DNA from: Actinomycetes bacterium
GTDB taxonomy: Bacteria > Actinomycetota > Actinomycetes > Mycobacteriales > Mycobacteriaceae
Direction of reading: 5' to 3'
DNA length: 26,373 nt
NCBI GenBank assembly: GCA_023416315.1
Contig: JAEZIA010000275.1
Coordinates: 1-26,373, forward strand
The notes below the pieces were generated by a model. The model searched no databases. It saw nothing but the letters and a program-made list of their open reading frames with translations, and was not told where the DNA came from. Shown here piece by piece: positions 1 to 6,377 of the stretch (within the stretch, counting starts at the first letter, position 1; every line of letters begins with the position of its first letter). The position numbers and the translations under genes were made by a program.

Positions 1-53
1 ATGACGTACCACGAACGCGTGGTGTCACCCGCCTTCGGCGTGTACGTAGGCAC
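1..53 (-). CDS. rplM: 50S ribosomal protein L13, N-terminal fragment
   Basis: The first 17 codons and part of the 18th of ribosomal protein L13, reading leftward out of the window. The visible peptide begins MPTYTPKAGDTTRSW, which matches the start of mycobacterial L13 (MPTYTPKAGDxTRSW). The start is GTG, complement of 51-53, preceded by a Shine-Dalgarno-like AGAAGG seven bases upstream. L13 is an early-assembling protein of the large ribosomal subunit and is normally followed by rpsI. The gene continues beyond base 1, so nothing can be said about its C-terminus. It anchors the locus: in M. tuberculosis rplM sits directly next to the ESX-4 genes, whereas here four other genes lie between them. 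Confidence 0.93.
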   Translation of the reverse strand, partial: MPTYTPKAGDTTRSWYV

Positions 54-202
54 AGCGCTACCTTCTCTTTCTCGGGTGAGTCCCGGTGACCCGGGTGTCG
101 ATCGGGACGCGACGGTGGGGTTACTTCCCGGCGACCAACACTGACCCGAGAACCCGGCTTACCCCGCGGTGAAATCCGCGGCGTACCGCACGCCAACGTG
201 GC

Positions 203-232
203 AGCTTACCTGCGACGATCCGCCCAGGTCAA
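203..232 (-). promoter_or_regulatory. candidate rplM promoter
   Basis: On the minus strand TTGACC (complement of 227-232) and TAAGCT (complement of 203-208) are separated by 18 bp. This fits a housekeeping mycobacterial promoter (TTGACA-like -35 and TAnnnT -10). It lies just inside the 3' flank of the thioesterase gene and would give rplM a leader of about 140-150 nt. That leader contains a perfect inverted repeat CCGCGG/CCGCGG with a 6-nt loop (164-181). A second, weaker hexamer TAAGCC (complement of 157-162) is nearer the gene. Position and consensus match are the only support. Confidence 0.35.
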
Positions 233-237
233 AACGC

Positions 238-1137
238 TCATCGCCGCTCGTAGGCGATGGTGGCGACGGCCCGCACGTAACGGGTTCCCGCGGCGTCGCT
301 CATCGCGGCCTCGACCGTCGCCATCCGTCCGCCGACGCGGTCTGTGCTGGTGGTCAGCGTCAGCGCCCGGCCGTCGACGGGTGGCGAGCGGAAATAGTGA
401 ACGCTGAGGTCGGCGAGGGTGTAGCGGTCGCCGGGACCGGTGTGGGCCTGACCGGCCAACGAGCAGGCCTGCCCGATGATCGCGGCGATCACTCCGCCCT
501 GGATGGCGCCGAGCGGGTTCGCCATCCACGCCTGCGGTTCGACGGTCAGGACCGGGTCATCTGCGGTCTCGATCGTCATGGCGAGCAGTTCGCACAGCGG
601 TCCGCGGGCGATGTCGCCGCGGTTGATCGCGGCCAGGATCCGACTGCCATCCCAGTCCGGGTCGATCGCCGAGACTTCGCTGTTCACCTGCGGTGGCGCG
701 GGCAGCTCATTCTGCTCGGCGATGGTGTCCTTGTCCAAGGCCCGCAATGCCTCGGTGCTGCGGCCGACCCGCACCGCCCGCGCCACACCGGAGCAGACGA
801 CCGCATGCGATCCGTTGGTCACGGTCATCGTTGCGGTGCCGTAGGTGTCGTCGTGGTGGGCCAGGACGGATACGGCGTGCAGCCGGTCCCCGACCACGGG
901 CCGGACGCCTGCGGTCAGCGCCAGCCAGGACTGCACGGTGGCAACCGGCTCGGCGAACGAGTACCAGTAGGCGCCGCTGGTCACCGACTCGGCCATCACG
1001 GCATACGCCGGCATCTCGACCAGCCCGCGATGGTCGAGCAGCGTCGGACTGACTTGCTGCTGCAGCGCGATGCCGGCCTCGTTGACCGCGGTGAAGCCGA
1101 CGCTGAACGCCGCTTGTGGTCCGTTAGTTGTGCTCAT
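238..1137 (-). CDS. tandem hotdog-fold acyl-CoA thioesterase (PaaI-like)
   Basis: A 299-residue cytoplasmic protein that looks like two fused hotdog thioesterase domains. The C-terminal half carries the PaaI signature N-P-L-G-A-I-Q-G-G (207-215), where most relatives have HGG; here the His is Gln213. It is followed by a helix and the strand region DLSVHYFRSP (243-252) typical of the fold. The N-terminal half (about 20-125) has a degenerate copy beginning SPTLLDHRGLVEMPAYAV (30-47). Family members hydrolyse acyl- or aryl-CoA thioesters; the substrate here is unknown. The ATG start is 21 bp downstream of the glycoside hydrolase stop on the same strand, so the two are probably co-transcribed. 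No membrane segment or signal peptide is seen. The family call is firm, the reaction is inferred. Confidence 0.8.
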   Translation of the reverse strand: MSTTNGPQAAFSVGFTAVNEAGIALQQQVSPTLLDHRGLVEMPAYAVMAESVTSGAYWYSFAEPVATVQSWLALTAGVRPVVGDRLHAVSVLAHHDDTYGTATMTVTNGSHAVVCSGVARAVRVGRSTEALRALDKDTIAEQNELPAPPQVNSEVSAIDPDWDGSRILAAINRGDIARGPLCELLAMTIETADDPVLTVEPQAWMANPLGAIQGGVIAAIIGQACSLAGQAHTGPGDRYTLADLSVHYFRSPPVDGRALTLTTSTDRVGGRMATVEAAMSDAAGTRYVRAVATIAYERR

Positions 1138-1158
1138 TACCCGGCATCTTGCCGCACG

Positions 1159-2967
1159 TCAGGACGCGAGGTCGAGCGCGGCGCCGATCAGTGCCAGATG
1201 GCTGAGGCCCTGCGGCAGATTGCCGAGAAACGCGTTGTCCCGCGGATCGATCATCTCGGCCAGCATCCCGACGTCGTTGGTCAATGCCACCAACCGGTCC
1301 ATCAGCTCGCGCGCCTCGGCCGTGCGCCCGACGTGGTGCAACGCCGACACCGCCCAGAACCCGCATGCGACGAAGGCGCCCTCCTGCTGTTCCCGGGATC
1401 CGCTGAACCGATGCAGCAGCGGGCCGCTGCCGAGATCGCGGAACAGGGCGTCGACGGTGGACGACATCCGCGGCCCGCGATCGAAGCCGCTACCTGCGTG
1501 CAGCAGCACCGACGCGTCCAACTGGTTGCTGCCCGGATACCACTCGTAGGCGCCGAGATCCTCCGACCAGCAGTGCCGCATCACCCAGTCCCGGATCCGG
1601 TCGGCCTCACTGGCCCAGCGCTGCGGGTCGCCGGGGATCTGCCCCTGCTCGGCGAGGTGAACCGCACAGCGCAGGGCCTGCCAGCAACCGAGCTTGGAGC
1701 TGGTGTAGTGCTCGAGTCGTTCCAGCTCCCACATGCCGGCATCGCGCAACCGCCAGGCATCGCACGCCTGATCGGCGAAAGTGGTTAAGAGATGGCCGGT
1801 TTCGGTGTCGAGCACGTGTCCACCGTCGACGTAGAGCCGCACCGTGTCGAAGAGGTCGGCGAAGATGCTCAACTGCAGCTGTCCGTCGGCCCGGTTGCCT
1901 GTCACGACCGGACCGATGCCGCGCCACCCCGGAGTCTCATGGGTTTGAACCGGTTCGGGCTGCGATCCGTCGAGTCGGTAGAAAACCCGCATCGCGTGAC
2001 CGTGAGCGCGCGCGGTGCGCAGCAGCCAGCTGACCGCGGCGTGGGTCTCCTCCCGAATTCCGAAGCGCCGCAACGCACTGAGTGTGTAAGCGGTGTCGCG
2101 TACCCACGCGTACCGATAGTCCCAGTTCTTGCCCCCACCCAACCGTTCGGGCAGCGACGTGGTCGCTGCTGCCGCGATCGAGCCGGTCGGATTGTGGATG
2201 AGCAGCTTGAGCATCAGCACGCTGCGCCGCACGGCGCCATCCCAGTCGCCGGAGCAGTCGAACTGAGCCGACCAGTTCGTCCAGACGTCGACGGTGCGGT
2301 CGAGCCCGGCGTCGACGTCCGCGGCGGACGACAGCATCAGCGGTTCCCCTCGGGAGGCAACGAGACCGAGGATCTCGCGACGTCCTGCGGACGCGGTCAG
2401 GTGCCCGGTGGCGGCCTGGTCGGTCCACTCCACTGCCATCCCGTCGGACAGGCACACACCGAGGCTCAGGTCCCGGACCCGCAGCACGGTTCCGTGCAGC
2501 GTCTGACGCGCCCACGGTGAGGCGGTGTCCAGGCAGGTGCCGGGCGCCACCCGCCACCGCATCGGCACCTCGCCCTCGATGCCGTCGATGCGGCGAACCA
2601 GCTCGGTCCACGGCAACCGCCCGTTGACACCGACGTTCAGGGCGTCGGTGACGCGCACCGCGCCGCCGTCGGTGCGAAACGTCGTCTCCAGCACATTGGT
2701 CCCCGCCAGATACCGTCGTGTCGCGGTGAATGGACGATCGGGCGCCAATTCCAATCTGCCGCCGTTGTTTTCATCAAGCATCGCGGCGAACACCGGCACC
2801 GAGTCCAGATCAGGGATCGGCAGCCAGTCGATGGCACCATCGAGCGCCACCAGGGCGACGGTGCGCCCATCCCCGATCGGCGCGTACGACCGCAACGGCG
2901 CGAAGCCGTCGGTGCGATAGCGCGAGCTCTCGGCTACCGACGTGGTGTCGAGTTCCGGCGCCGGCAT
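1159..2967 (-). CDS. GH15-family glycoside hydrolase (glucoamylase/trehalase-like)
   Basis: A 602-residue protein with the two-part layout of bacterial GH15 enzymes: an N-terminal beta-sandwich (about 1-230) and an (alpha/alpha)6 barrel (about 240-600). Diagnostic motifs are GGGKNWDYRYAWVRD (277-291), GMWE (411-414) whose Glu414 aligns with the catalytic acid, EGAF (529-532) whose Glu529 is the likely catalytic base, and the terminal GNLPQGLSHLALI (582-594). Mycobacterial GH15 proteins include trehalase and glucoamylase-like enzymes that release glucose from alpha-glucosides. The length resembles the trehalase branch, but substrate cannot be settled by eye. No secretion signal is visible, suggesting a cytoplasmic role in trehalose or glycogen turnover. 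ATG start complement of 2965-2967 with GGGAA upstream. The thioesterase gene follows after 21 bp. Confidence 0.88.
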   Translation of the reverse strand: MPAPELDTTSVAESSRYRTDGFAPLRSYAPIGDGRTVALVALDGAIDWLPIPDLDSVPVFAAMLDENNGGRLELAPDRPFTATRRYLAGTNVLETTFRTDGGAVRVTDALNVGVNGRLPWTELVRRIDGIEGEVPMRWRVAPGTCLDTASPWARQTLHGTVLRVRDLSLGVCLSDGMAVEWTDQAATGHLTASAGRREILGLVASRGEPLMLSSAADVDAGLDRTVDVWTNWSAQFDCSGDWDGAVRRSVLMLKLLIHNPTGSIAAAATTSLPERLGGGKNWDYRYAWVRDTAYTLSALRRFGIREETHAAVSWLLRTARAHGHAMRVFYRLDGSQPEPVQTHETPGWRGIGPVVTGNRADGQLQLSIFADLFDTVRLYVDGGHVLDTETGHLLTTFADQACDAWRLRDAGMWELERLEHYTSSKLGCWQALRCAVHLAEQGQIPGDPQRWASEADRIRDWVMRHCWSEDLGAYEWYPGSNQLDASVLLHAGSGFDRGPRMSSTVDALFRDLGSGPLLHRFSGSREQQEGAFVACGFWAVSALHHVGRTAEARELMDRLVALTNDVGMLAEMIDPRDNAFLGNLPQGLSHLALIGAALDLAS

Positions 2968-3041
2968 CAGCGCGGCATTCCCGGCAGGCGGGGCCGGTAA
3001 ACGCCGCGAGTAGCCGCGCGCTGGGTGGGTACATCGCCGTC
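2968..3041. promoter_or_regulatory. divergent intergenic region, GH15 / F420 oxidoreductase
   Basis: 74 bp separate the divergent starts of the glycoside hydrolase and the F420-type oxidoreductase, so both promoters must lie here or inside the coding ends. On the plus strand TACATC ends six bases before the ATG at 3042, a near match to a TAnnnT leaderless promoter, but a GGGTGGG stretch also lies upstream. On the minus strand no convincing -35/-10 pair was seen. Confidence 0.3.
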
Positions 3042-3998
3042 ATGGCGAAAATCGGATACTTCCTATCCTCTGAACAGTACCGGCCCAAAGAACTCGTCGA
3101 TCAGGCCAAGCGCGCGGAGGCGGCCGGATTCGAAAGCCTGTGGATCTCGGACCATTTCCATCCCTGGAACGACGAACAGGGACAGAGCGCGTTCGTGTGG
3201 GGCGTGATCGGCGCCCTGTCGGAGGCCACCTCGCTTCCGGTGTCGACGGCGGTGACGTGCCCGACGATGCGGATCCACCCCGCGATCATCGCGCAGGCCG
3301 CTGCGACTGCCGCCGTGCAACTCGACGGCAAGTTCGTGCTGGGAGTGGGCAGCGGTGAGGCGCTCAACGAACACATCCTCGGTGATCCGTGGCCGTCGGT
3401 GGGGGTTCGGCTGGAAATGCTCGAGGAGGCGGTCGAGGTGATCAGGCTGCTGCACCGCGGCGACGAAGTGAGCCACCACGGCGTCCATTACGAGGTCCAG
3501 GAGGCCCGCATCTACACCCGGCCCGAGCAGCCGGTGCCGATCTACGTGTCGGGTTTCGGGCCGCAGGCCGCCGAGTTGGCCGGCCGAATCGGTGACGGCT
3601 ATGTCCTGGTCACGCCGGAGGCCGAGCTGGTCGAGACGTTCCGCACCTCAGGTGGAAGTGACAAACCGGTGCAAGCCGGCATGAAGGTCACCTGGGATCG
3701 CGATACCGACAGCGCGCTCGAGGTCGCGCACCGACTGTGGGCCAACGACGGATTGCCGGGTCAGAGCGCGCAGACTCTGCCGCGGCCCAAGGACTTTGAG
3801 GCGTTGATGGACTTGGTGCCGAAAGAGACGGTCGGCGAGTCGATCATCTGCGGACCGGATGCCGACAAGCACGCCGCGCGGGCTCGCAAGTACCTCGATG
3901 CCGGCGTCGACGAGTTATACGTCCAGCAGATCGGGCCGGACATGGACGGCTTCTTCAGCGCGTGGGAGAAGGACGTGCTGCCGCAGCTGCGCGGATAA
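3042..3998 (+). CDS. F420-dependent LLM-class oxidoreductase (FGD-like)
   Basis: A 318-residue luciferase-like TIM-barrel protein of the F420-dependent glucose-6-phosphate dehydrogenase-like family. It aligns along its length with FGD1: SDHFHPW (36-42) corresponds to SDHFQPW, placing His38 and Trp42 at the F420-stacking and catalytic positions. GVGSGEALNE (101-110) matches GVGTGEALNE, placing Glu106 at the catalytic acid. The region equivalent to FGD1 Lys198, a glucose-6-phosphate phosphate ligand, reads VLVTPEAEL without an obvious lysine, so it probably does not use glucose 6-phosphate. The enzyme would move hydride to or from deazaflavin F420 in the cytoplasm; the substrate is unknown. ATG at 3042 is chosen because upstream codons lack homology. 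A GNAT gene follows after 40 bp. Confidence 0.88.
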   Translation: MAKIGYFLSSEQYRPKELVDQAKRAEAAGFESLWISDHFHPWNDEQGQSAFVWGVIGALSEATSLPVSTAVTCPTMRIHPAIIAQAAATAAVQLDGKFVLGVGSGEALNEHILGDPWPSVGVRLEMLEEAVEVIRLLHRGDEVSHHGVHYEVQEARIYTRPEQPVPIYVSGFGPQAAELAGRIGDGYVLVTPEAELVETFRTSGGSDKPVQAGMKVTWDRDTDSALEVAHRLWANDGLPGQSAQTLPRPKDFEALMDLVPKETVGESIICGPDADKHAARARKYLDAGVDELYVQQIGPDMDGFFSAWEKDVLPQLRG

Positions 3999-4006
3999 TT
4001 CACTTT

Positions 4007-4020
4007 CGGAGCCGGCTCCG
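4007..4020. repeat. 14-bp perfect palindrome between oxidoreductase and GNAT genes
   Basis: CGGAGCCGGCTCCG is perfectly self-complementary. It starts 9 bp after the oxidoreductase stop and ends 18 bp before the GNAT ATG. There is no T-run after it, and as a hairpin its loop would be tight, so it is a weak terminator at best. It could equally be an operator or chance in GC-rich DNA. Confidence 0.4.
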
Positions 4021-4038
4021 ATTGTGGTCCGATTGGGG

Positions 4039-4686
4039 ATGGCCGATGTCGTCTGGCCGGTGGCCGACTTGCAGGTCGTGACACCGCGACTGACGCTGCG
4101 TTACGTCAGCGACGAGTTGGGCTACCGGCTGGCCGCGTTGGCGGCCAACGGTATTCATGATCCGGCCATCATGCCGTTCACTGAGCCGTGGACGGATGTG
4201 CCCTCACCGCAGTTGGAACGCAACAGCCTGCAGTACTACTGGCGCAACCGCGCCGAGATGACAGCCGACCGGTGGAATCTCGACCTCGCTGTCCTGGTCG
4301 ACGAGTCGGTGGTCGGCATGTGTTCGGTTCACGCCGAACAGTTCCGGACGAACCGCAGCCTGACCACCGGGTCGTGGCTGGGCGTGACCCATCAGGGGCA
4401 CGGCATCGGCAAGGAGATGCGCCAGGCCGCGCTGCATCTGATCTTCGCCGGCTTCGACGCCGACCTCGCGGTGACCCGGGCGTGGCACGACAACGCGGCG
4501 TCGCTCGCGGTGACCAGATCGCTGCCCTACATCCAGACCGGCACCACTGAGGAGACCCGCCGCGACCGCCCCGACATCATGGTGGGGTTTGCCATGACGC
4601 CGGGGCGGTGGGCCACGATCCGACGTGACGACATCCGTCTGGTCGGCATCGAAGCCGTGCGCGCACAGTTGGCCACTGCACGCTGA
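4039..4686 (+). CDS. GNAT-family N-acetyltransferase (RimJ/RimL-like)
   Basis: A 215-residue protein opening with TPRLTLRYVSDELGYRLAAL (15-34), the usual first strand and helix of RimJ/RimL-type GNATs. The acetyl-CoA pyrophosphate loop is WLGVTHQGHGIGKEMRQAAL (113-132), with Q119-G-H-G-I-G124 matching Q/RxxGxG/A. The later AWHDNAASLAVTRSLPY (148-164) is the conserved Asn-containing motif before the last strands. Such enzymes acetylate N-terminal or side-chain amines of proteins or small molecules; the acceptor is unknown. ATG 4039 is used; an in-frame GTG at 4024 would add five residues. The gene lies 40 bp after the F420 oxidoreductase on the same strand, with a palindrome between, so co-transcription is uncertain. 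It ends at a strong hairpin shared with the ESX-4 arm. Confidence 0.85.
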   Translation: MADVVWPVADLQVVTPRLTLRYVSDELGYRLAALAANGIHDPAIMPFTEPWTDVPSPQLERNSLQYYWRNRAEMTADRWNLDLAVLVDESVVGMCSVHAEQFRTNRSLTTGSWLGVTHQGHGIGKEMRQAALHLIFAGFDADLAVTRAWHDNAASLAVTRSLPYIQTGTTEETRRDRPDIMVGFAMTPGRWATIRRDDIRLVGIEAVRAQLATAR

Positions 4687-4692
4687 GCGATG

Positions 4693-4733
4693 CTGTGCGG
4701 CCCCGTTGGCTCTCCTCCGCAGGGGCCGCACAG
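4693..4733. terminator. bidirectional hairpin between GNAT gene and esxT
   Basis: A perfect 12-bp inverted repeat (CTGTGCGGCCCC at 4693-4704, GGGGCCGCACAG at 4722-4733) with a 17-nt loop. It lies in the 63-bp gap between two convergent stop codons (4686 and 4750). Position and stem strength fit a shared transcription terminator. No U-tract follows on either strand, which is common for mycobacterial terminators. Confidence 0.75.
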
Positions 4734-4749
4734 AGATCGGAGGGGCGGC

Positions 4750-5043
4750 TCAGCCCCACATGCCCGCTGCGCGGTGGTCCGCGTCGGCCACATCGGCCGC
4801 TCCGTCGCGCACCGCAACACCGAGGCGGACCAGGATGTCGCGCAATGCGGACGCCGACTGCTGCCATTGCGCCTGTTCGGCCTGGTACGCGGCAGCGGCA
4901 TCTCTGGTCCAGACCTGCTGAAGCGGCGCGATCTGGCGGCTCAGGTCGTCGAGCGCCGCACTGAGTCGTGCCGAGGTGCCCTGGATGTCGGCCAGCACTG
5001 CGGCGTCGATCTCGGCGAAGTCGTAGGAGAGGATGGGGTCCAC
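4750..5043 (-). CDS. esxT: WXG100 protein EsxT of ESX-4
   Basis: A 97-residue WXG100-family helical hairpin protein, closely similar to M. tuberculosis EsxT (Rv3444c). Shared stretches include DPxLSYxF at the start and QIAPLQQxWTR in the middle. The turn motif is W45-T46-R47, not W-x-G, as I recall for the tuberculosis protein. EsxT is expected to pair with EsxU as a heterodimer exported by the ESX-4 channel. The start is GTG (complement of 5041-5043), preceded by GAGGAG six bases upstream; longer in-frame extensions have no homology. It begins 11 bp after the esxU stop, the order and spacing expected for a co-translated Esx pair. It is the last gene of the minus-strand ESX-4 arm. Confidence 0.92.
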   Translation of the reverse strand: MDPILSYDFAEIDAAVLADIQGTSARLSAALDDLSRQIAPLQQVWTRDAAAAYQAEQAQWQQSASALRDILVRLGVAVRDGAADVADADHRAAGMWG

Positions 5044-5054
5044 GTCGCGCTCCT

Positions 5055-5363
5055 CTAGAGATCTGCGGTCACAGCGGCGATGCGTTGCGCATGTACTTGC
5101 GCGGCTTGACGCAGTTGATGTTCGTTGTTCCTGATCGTGTCGGCGATGCCGGCCAGCGCGTGGTTCAACTTCATGGATTCGGCATTCCAGTGCGCGACCA
5201 CCGTCTTGAACCGCGCAGCGGCCACACCACCCCACACCGTGGGCGGTACCGCCTCCATCCGGGTGATGAAGCCCCGCAACAGAACCCGGATCTCCTCATT
5301 GCGAGCGTCAGCGGCCGCGGCGACGGTCCGCATCAGATCGAAGTCGGTGCTCAGTGTCGTCAC
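5055..5363 (-). CDS. esxU: WXG100 protein EsxU of ESX-4
   Basis: A 102-residue WXG100 protein matching M. tuberculosis EsxU (Rv3445c): both share DFDLMRxVA near the N-terminus, DARNEEIR, and VPPxVWGG at the turn. The canonical motif is W44-G45-G46. It should form the antiparallel four-helix heterodimer with EsxT and serve as an ESX-4 substrate. The start is GTG (complement of 5361-5363) with a good AAAGGA Shine-Dalgarno six bases upstream; the open frame extends 12 codons further upstream but that would bury the ribosome site. It lies 36 bp downstream of the Rv3446c-like gene and 11 bp upstream of esxT. Unlike the eccC4, eccD4 and eccB4 starts, this one has a clear ribosome-binding site, as expected inside an operon. 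Confidence 0.92.
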   Translation of the reverse strand: MTTLSTDFDLMRTVAAAADARNEEIRVLLRGFITRMEAVPPTVWGGVAAARFKTVVAHWNAESMKLNHALAGIADTIRNNEHQLRQAAQVHAQRIAAVTADL

Positions 5364-5399
5364 GGGTGATCCTTTCCTTCGAGTTGTACGGGGTGACAA

Positions 5400-6377
5400 C
5401 TAATTCGACGCTCGTGCGCCGGTTCCGGTTCCACTCAATTCGTGAGCGGACTTGATGGCCTGATCGCACGCCTCGGCCACGGTGCCTTGCCGGCCTGCTC
5501 CGCTCTGGCAGCCGATGCTGATCCGTGTCGCGCCGTCGACGATCACCGTCCAGCCGACCTCCCGACCGATCCGGATTTCTCGGTACGTCAGCGCGGCGCG
5601 CCCAGCACGGTGGTCGGTGGCGTTGAAATCGACGAACACACCGTGCGGTTGTCGGTCGAGCGCCGGACTCAGCACTGCGGCGGCATCGGCCAGAGTCTGA
5701 CCGGGAGAATAGCTTTGGGTGATGTGCAGAGCCACGTTCGGTTCGGTGGGCGAACTCGCCTGGACGCGACGTGAGCCCGGCCCTGCCGTGACCCGGCTGA
5801 CCACCCAGTGGGCCGGGACCCGTACCGTGATGCGGCCTTCCACGATGTTGATGGCGTCCGGCGACGGTGCCGGACCGCGGGTTCGGGCCGCGGCGAGTCC
5901 GACGCAGCAGAGCGTCACCGCGACCGCAGCCGCCACCAGCACTCGAGTCGGCCAGCGCCGAGACTGCCCGTCGACTCCGACGGGCGGCGTTCTGTCACCG
6001 CACCGGACTGACCCGGGCACGGCCGCCGCGGCGTCGATCACCGAACCCGCGTCGCCGGCGTCGAAGGCGGCCGACTTGGGCTGCGTGCGGACGTTGCCCG
6101 CGACGGTCGTCGCTGCCTCGGTCACCCGCCTCACCCGCTGTGGTGTCCACCACGGCGGATGGATCACAGTCAAGGATTCGCAGGGGTGGTCGACGCTCGC
6201 CGCGATGACGCGCCGCCAGAGATCGGCCACCGCGACCGGCCGCTCACCAACCAGCACCACGGTGTCGTCGATACCGGCCAACGCGGCGGCCACCATCTCC
6301 CGGTCCCCCACCGTCGCGGGATTGGGTGTCAGTCTCACCACCGCTGCCGGGCCGACCTCGACGACCGTCCCGATCAT
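5400..6377 (-). CDS. type VII secretion-associated protein, Rv3446c family
   Basis: A 325-residue single-pass membrane protein in the position of Rv3446c, between eccC4 and esxU. The N-terminal part (1-125) is soluble and opens MIGTVVEVGPAAVVRL. A hydrophobic segment lies at about 145-164. The C-terminal part (175-310) begins NIVEGRITVRVPAHW and matches the type VII secretion-associated C-terminal domain found in ESX-4 loci. It is shorter than the tuberculosis protein (about 400 residues as I recall). Its role in ESX-4 is unproven; a membrane-anchored accessory is the usual suggestion. The ATG (complement of 6375-6377) overlaps the eccC4 stop as ATGA, which implies translational coupling. A GTG three codons upstream is an alternative start. 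Confidence 0.85.
   Translation of the reverse strand: MIGTVVEVGPAAVVRLTPNPATVGDREMVAAALAGIDDTVVLVGERPVAVADLWRRVIAASVDHPCESLTVIHPPWWTPQRVRRVTEAATTVAGNVRTQPKSAAFDAGDAGSVIDAAAAVPGSVRCGDRTPPVGVDGQSRRWPTRVLVAAAVAVTLCCVGLAAARTRGPAPSPDAINIVEGRITVRVPAHWVVSRVTAGPGSRRVQASSPTEPNVALHITQSYSPGQTLADAAAVLSPALDRQPHGVFVDFNATDHRAGRAALTYREIRIGREVGWTVIVDGATRISIGCQSGAGRQGTVAEACDQAIKSAHELSGTGTGARASN

Noticed and set aside
1..147. Plus-strand ATG at base 1 opening a 48-codon frame
   Set aside because: The opposite strand encodes the unmistakable N-terminus of ribosomal protein L13 and its leader, so the plus-strand frame is a shadow.
164..181. CCGCGG/CCGCGG inverted repeat as a terminator of the thioesterase operon
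   Set aside because: The stem is only 6 bp with no T-tract, and such repeats are frequent by chance in GC-rich DNA; it is mentioned only as part of the rplM leader.
169..1788. 539-codon plus-strand open frame opposite the thioesterase and GH15 genes
   Set aside because: It is antisense to two genes with clear family motifs and reads as Arg/Gly/His-rich low-information sequence, typical of a shadow frame in high-GC DNA.
3042..3998. Calling the oxidoreductase fgd1
   Set aside because: The phosphate-binding lysine region is not conserved, and the sequence is only family-level similar to FGD1.
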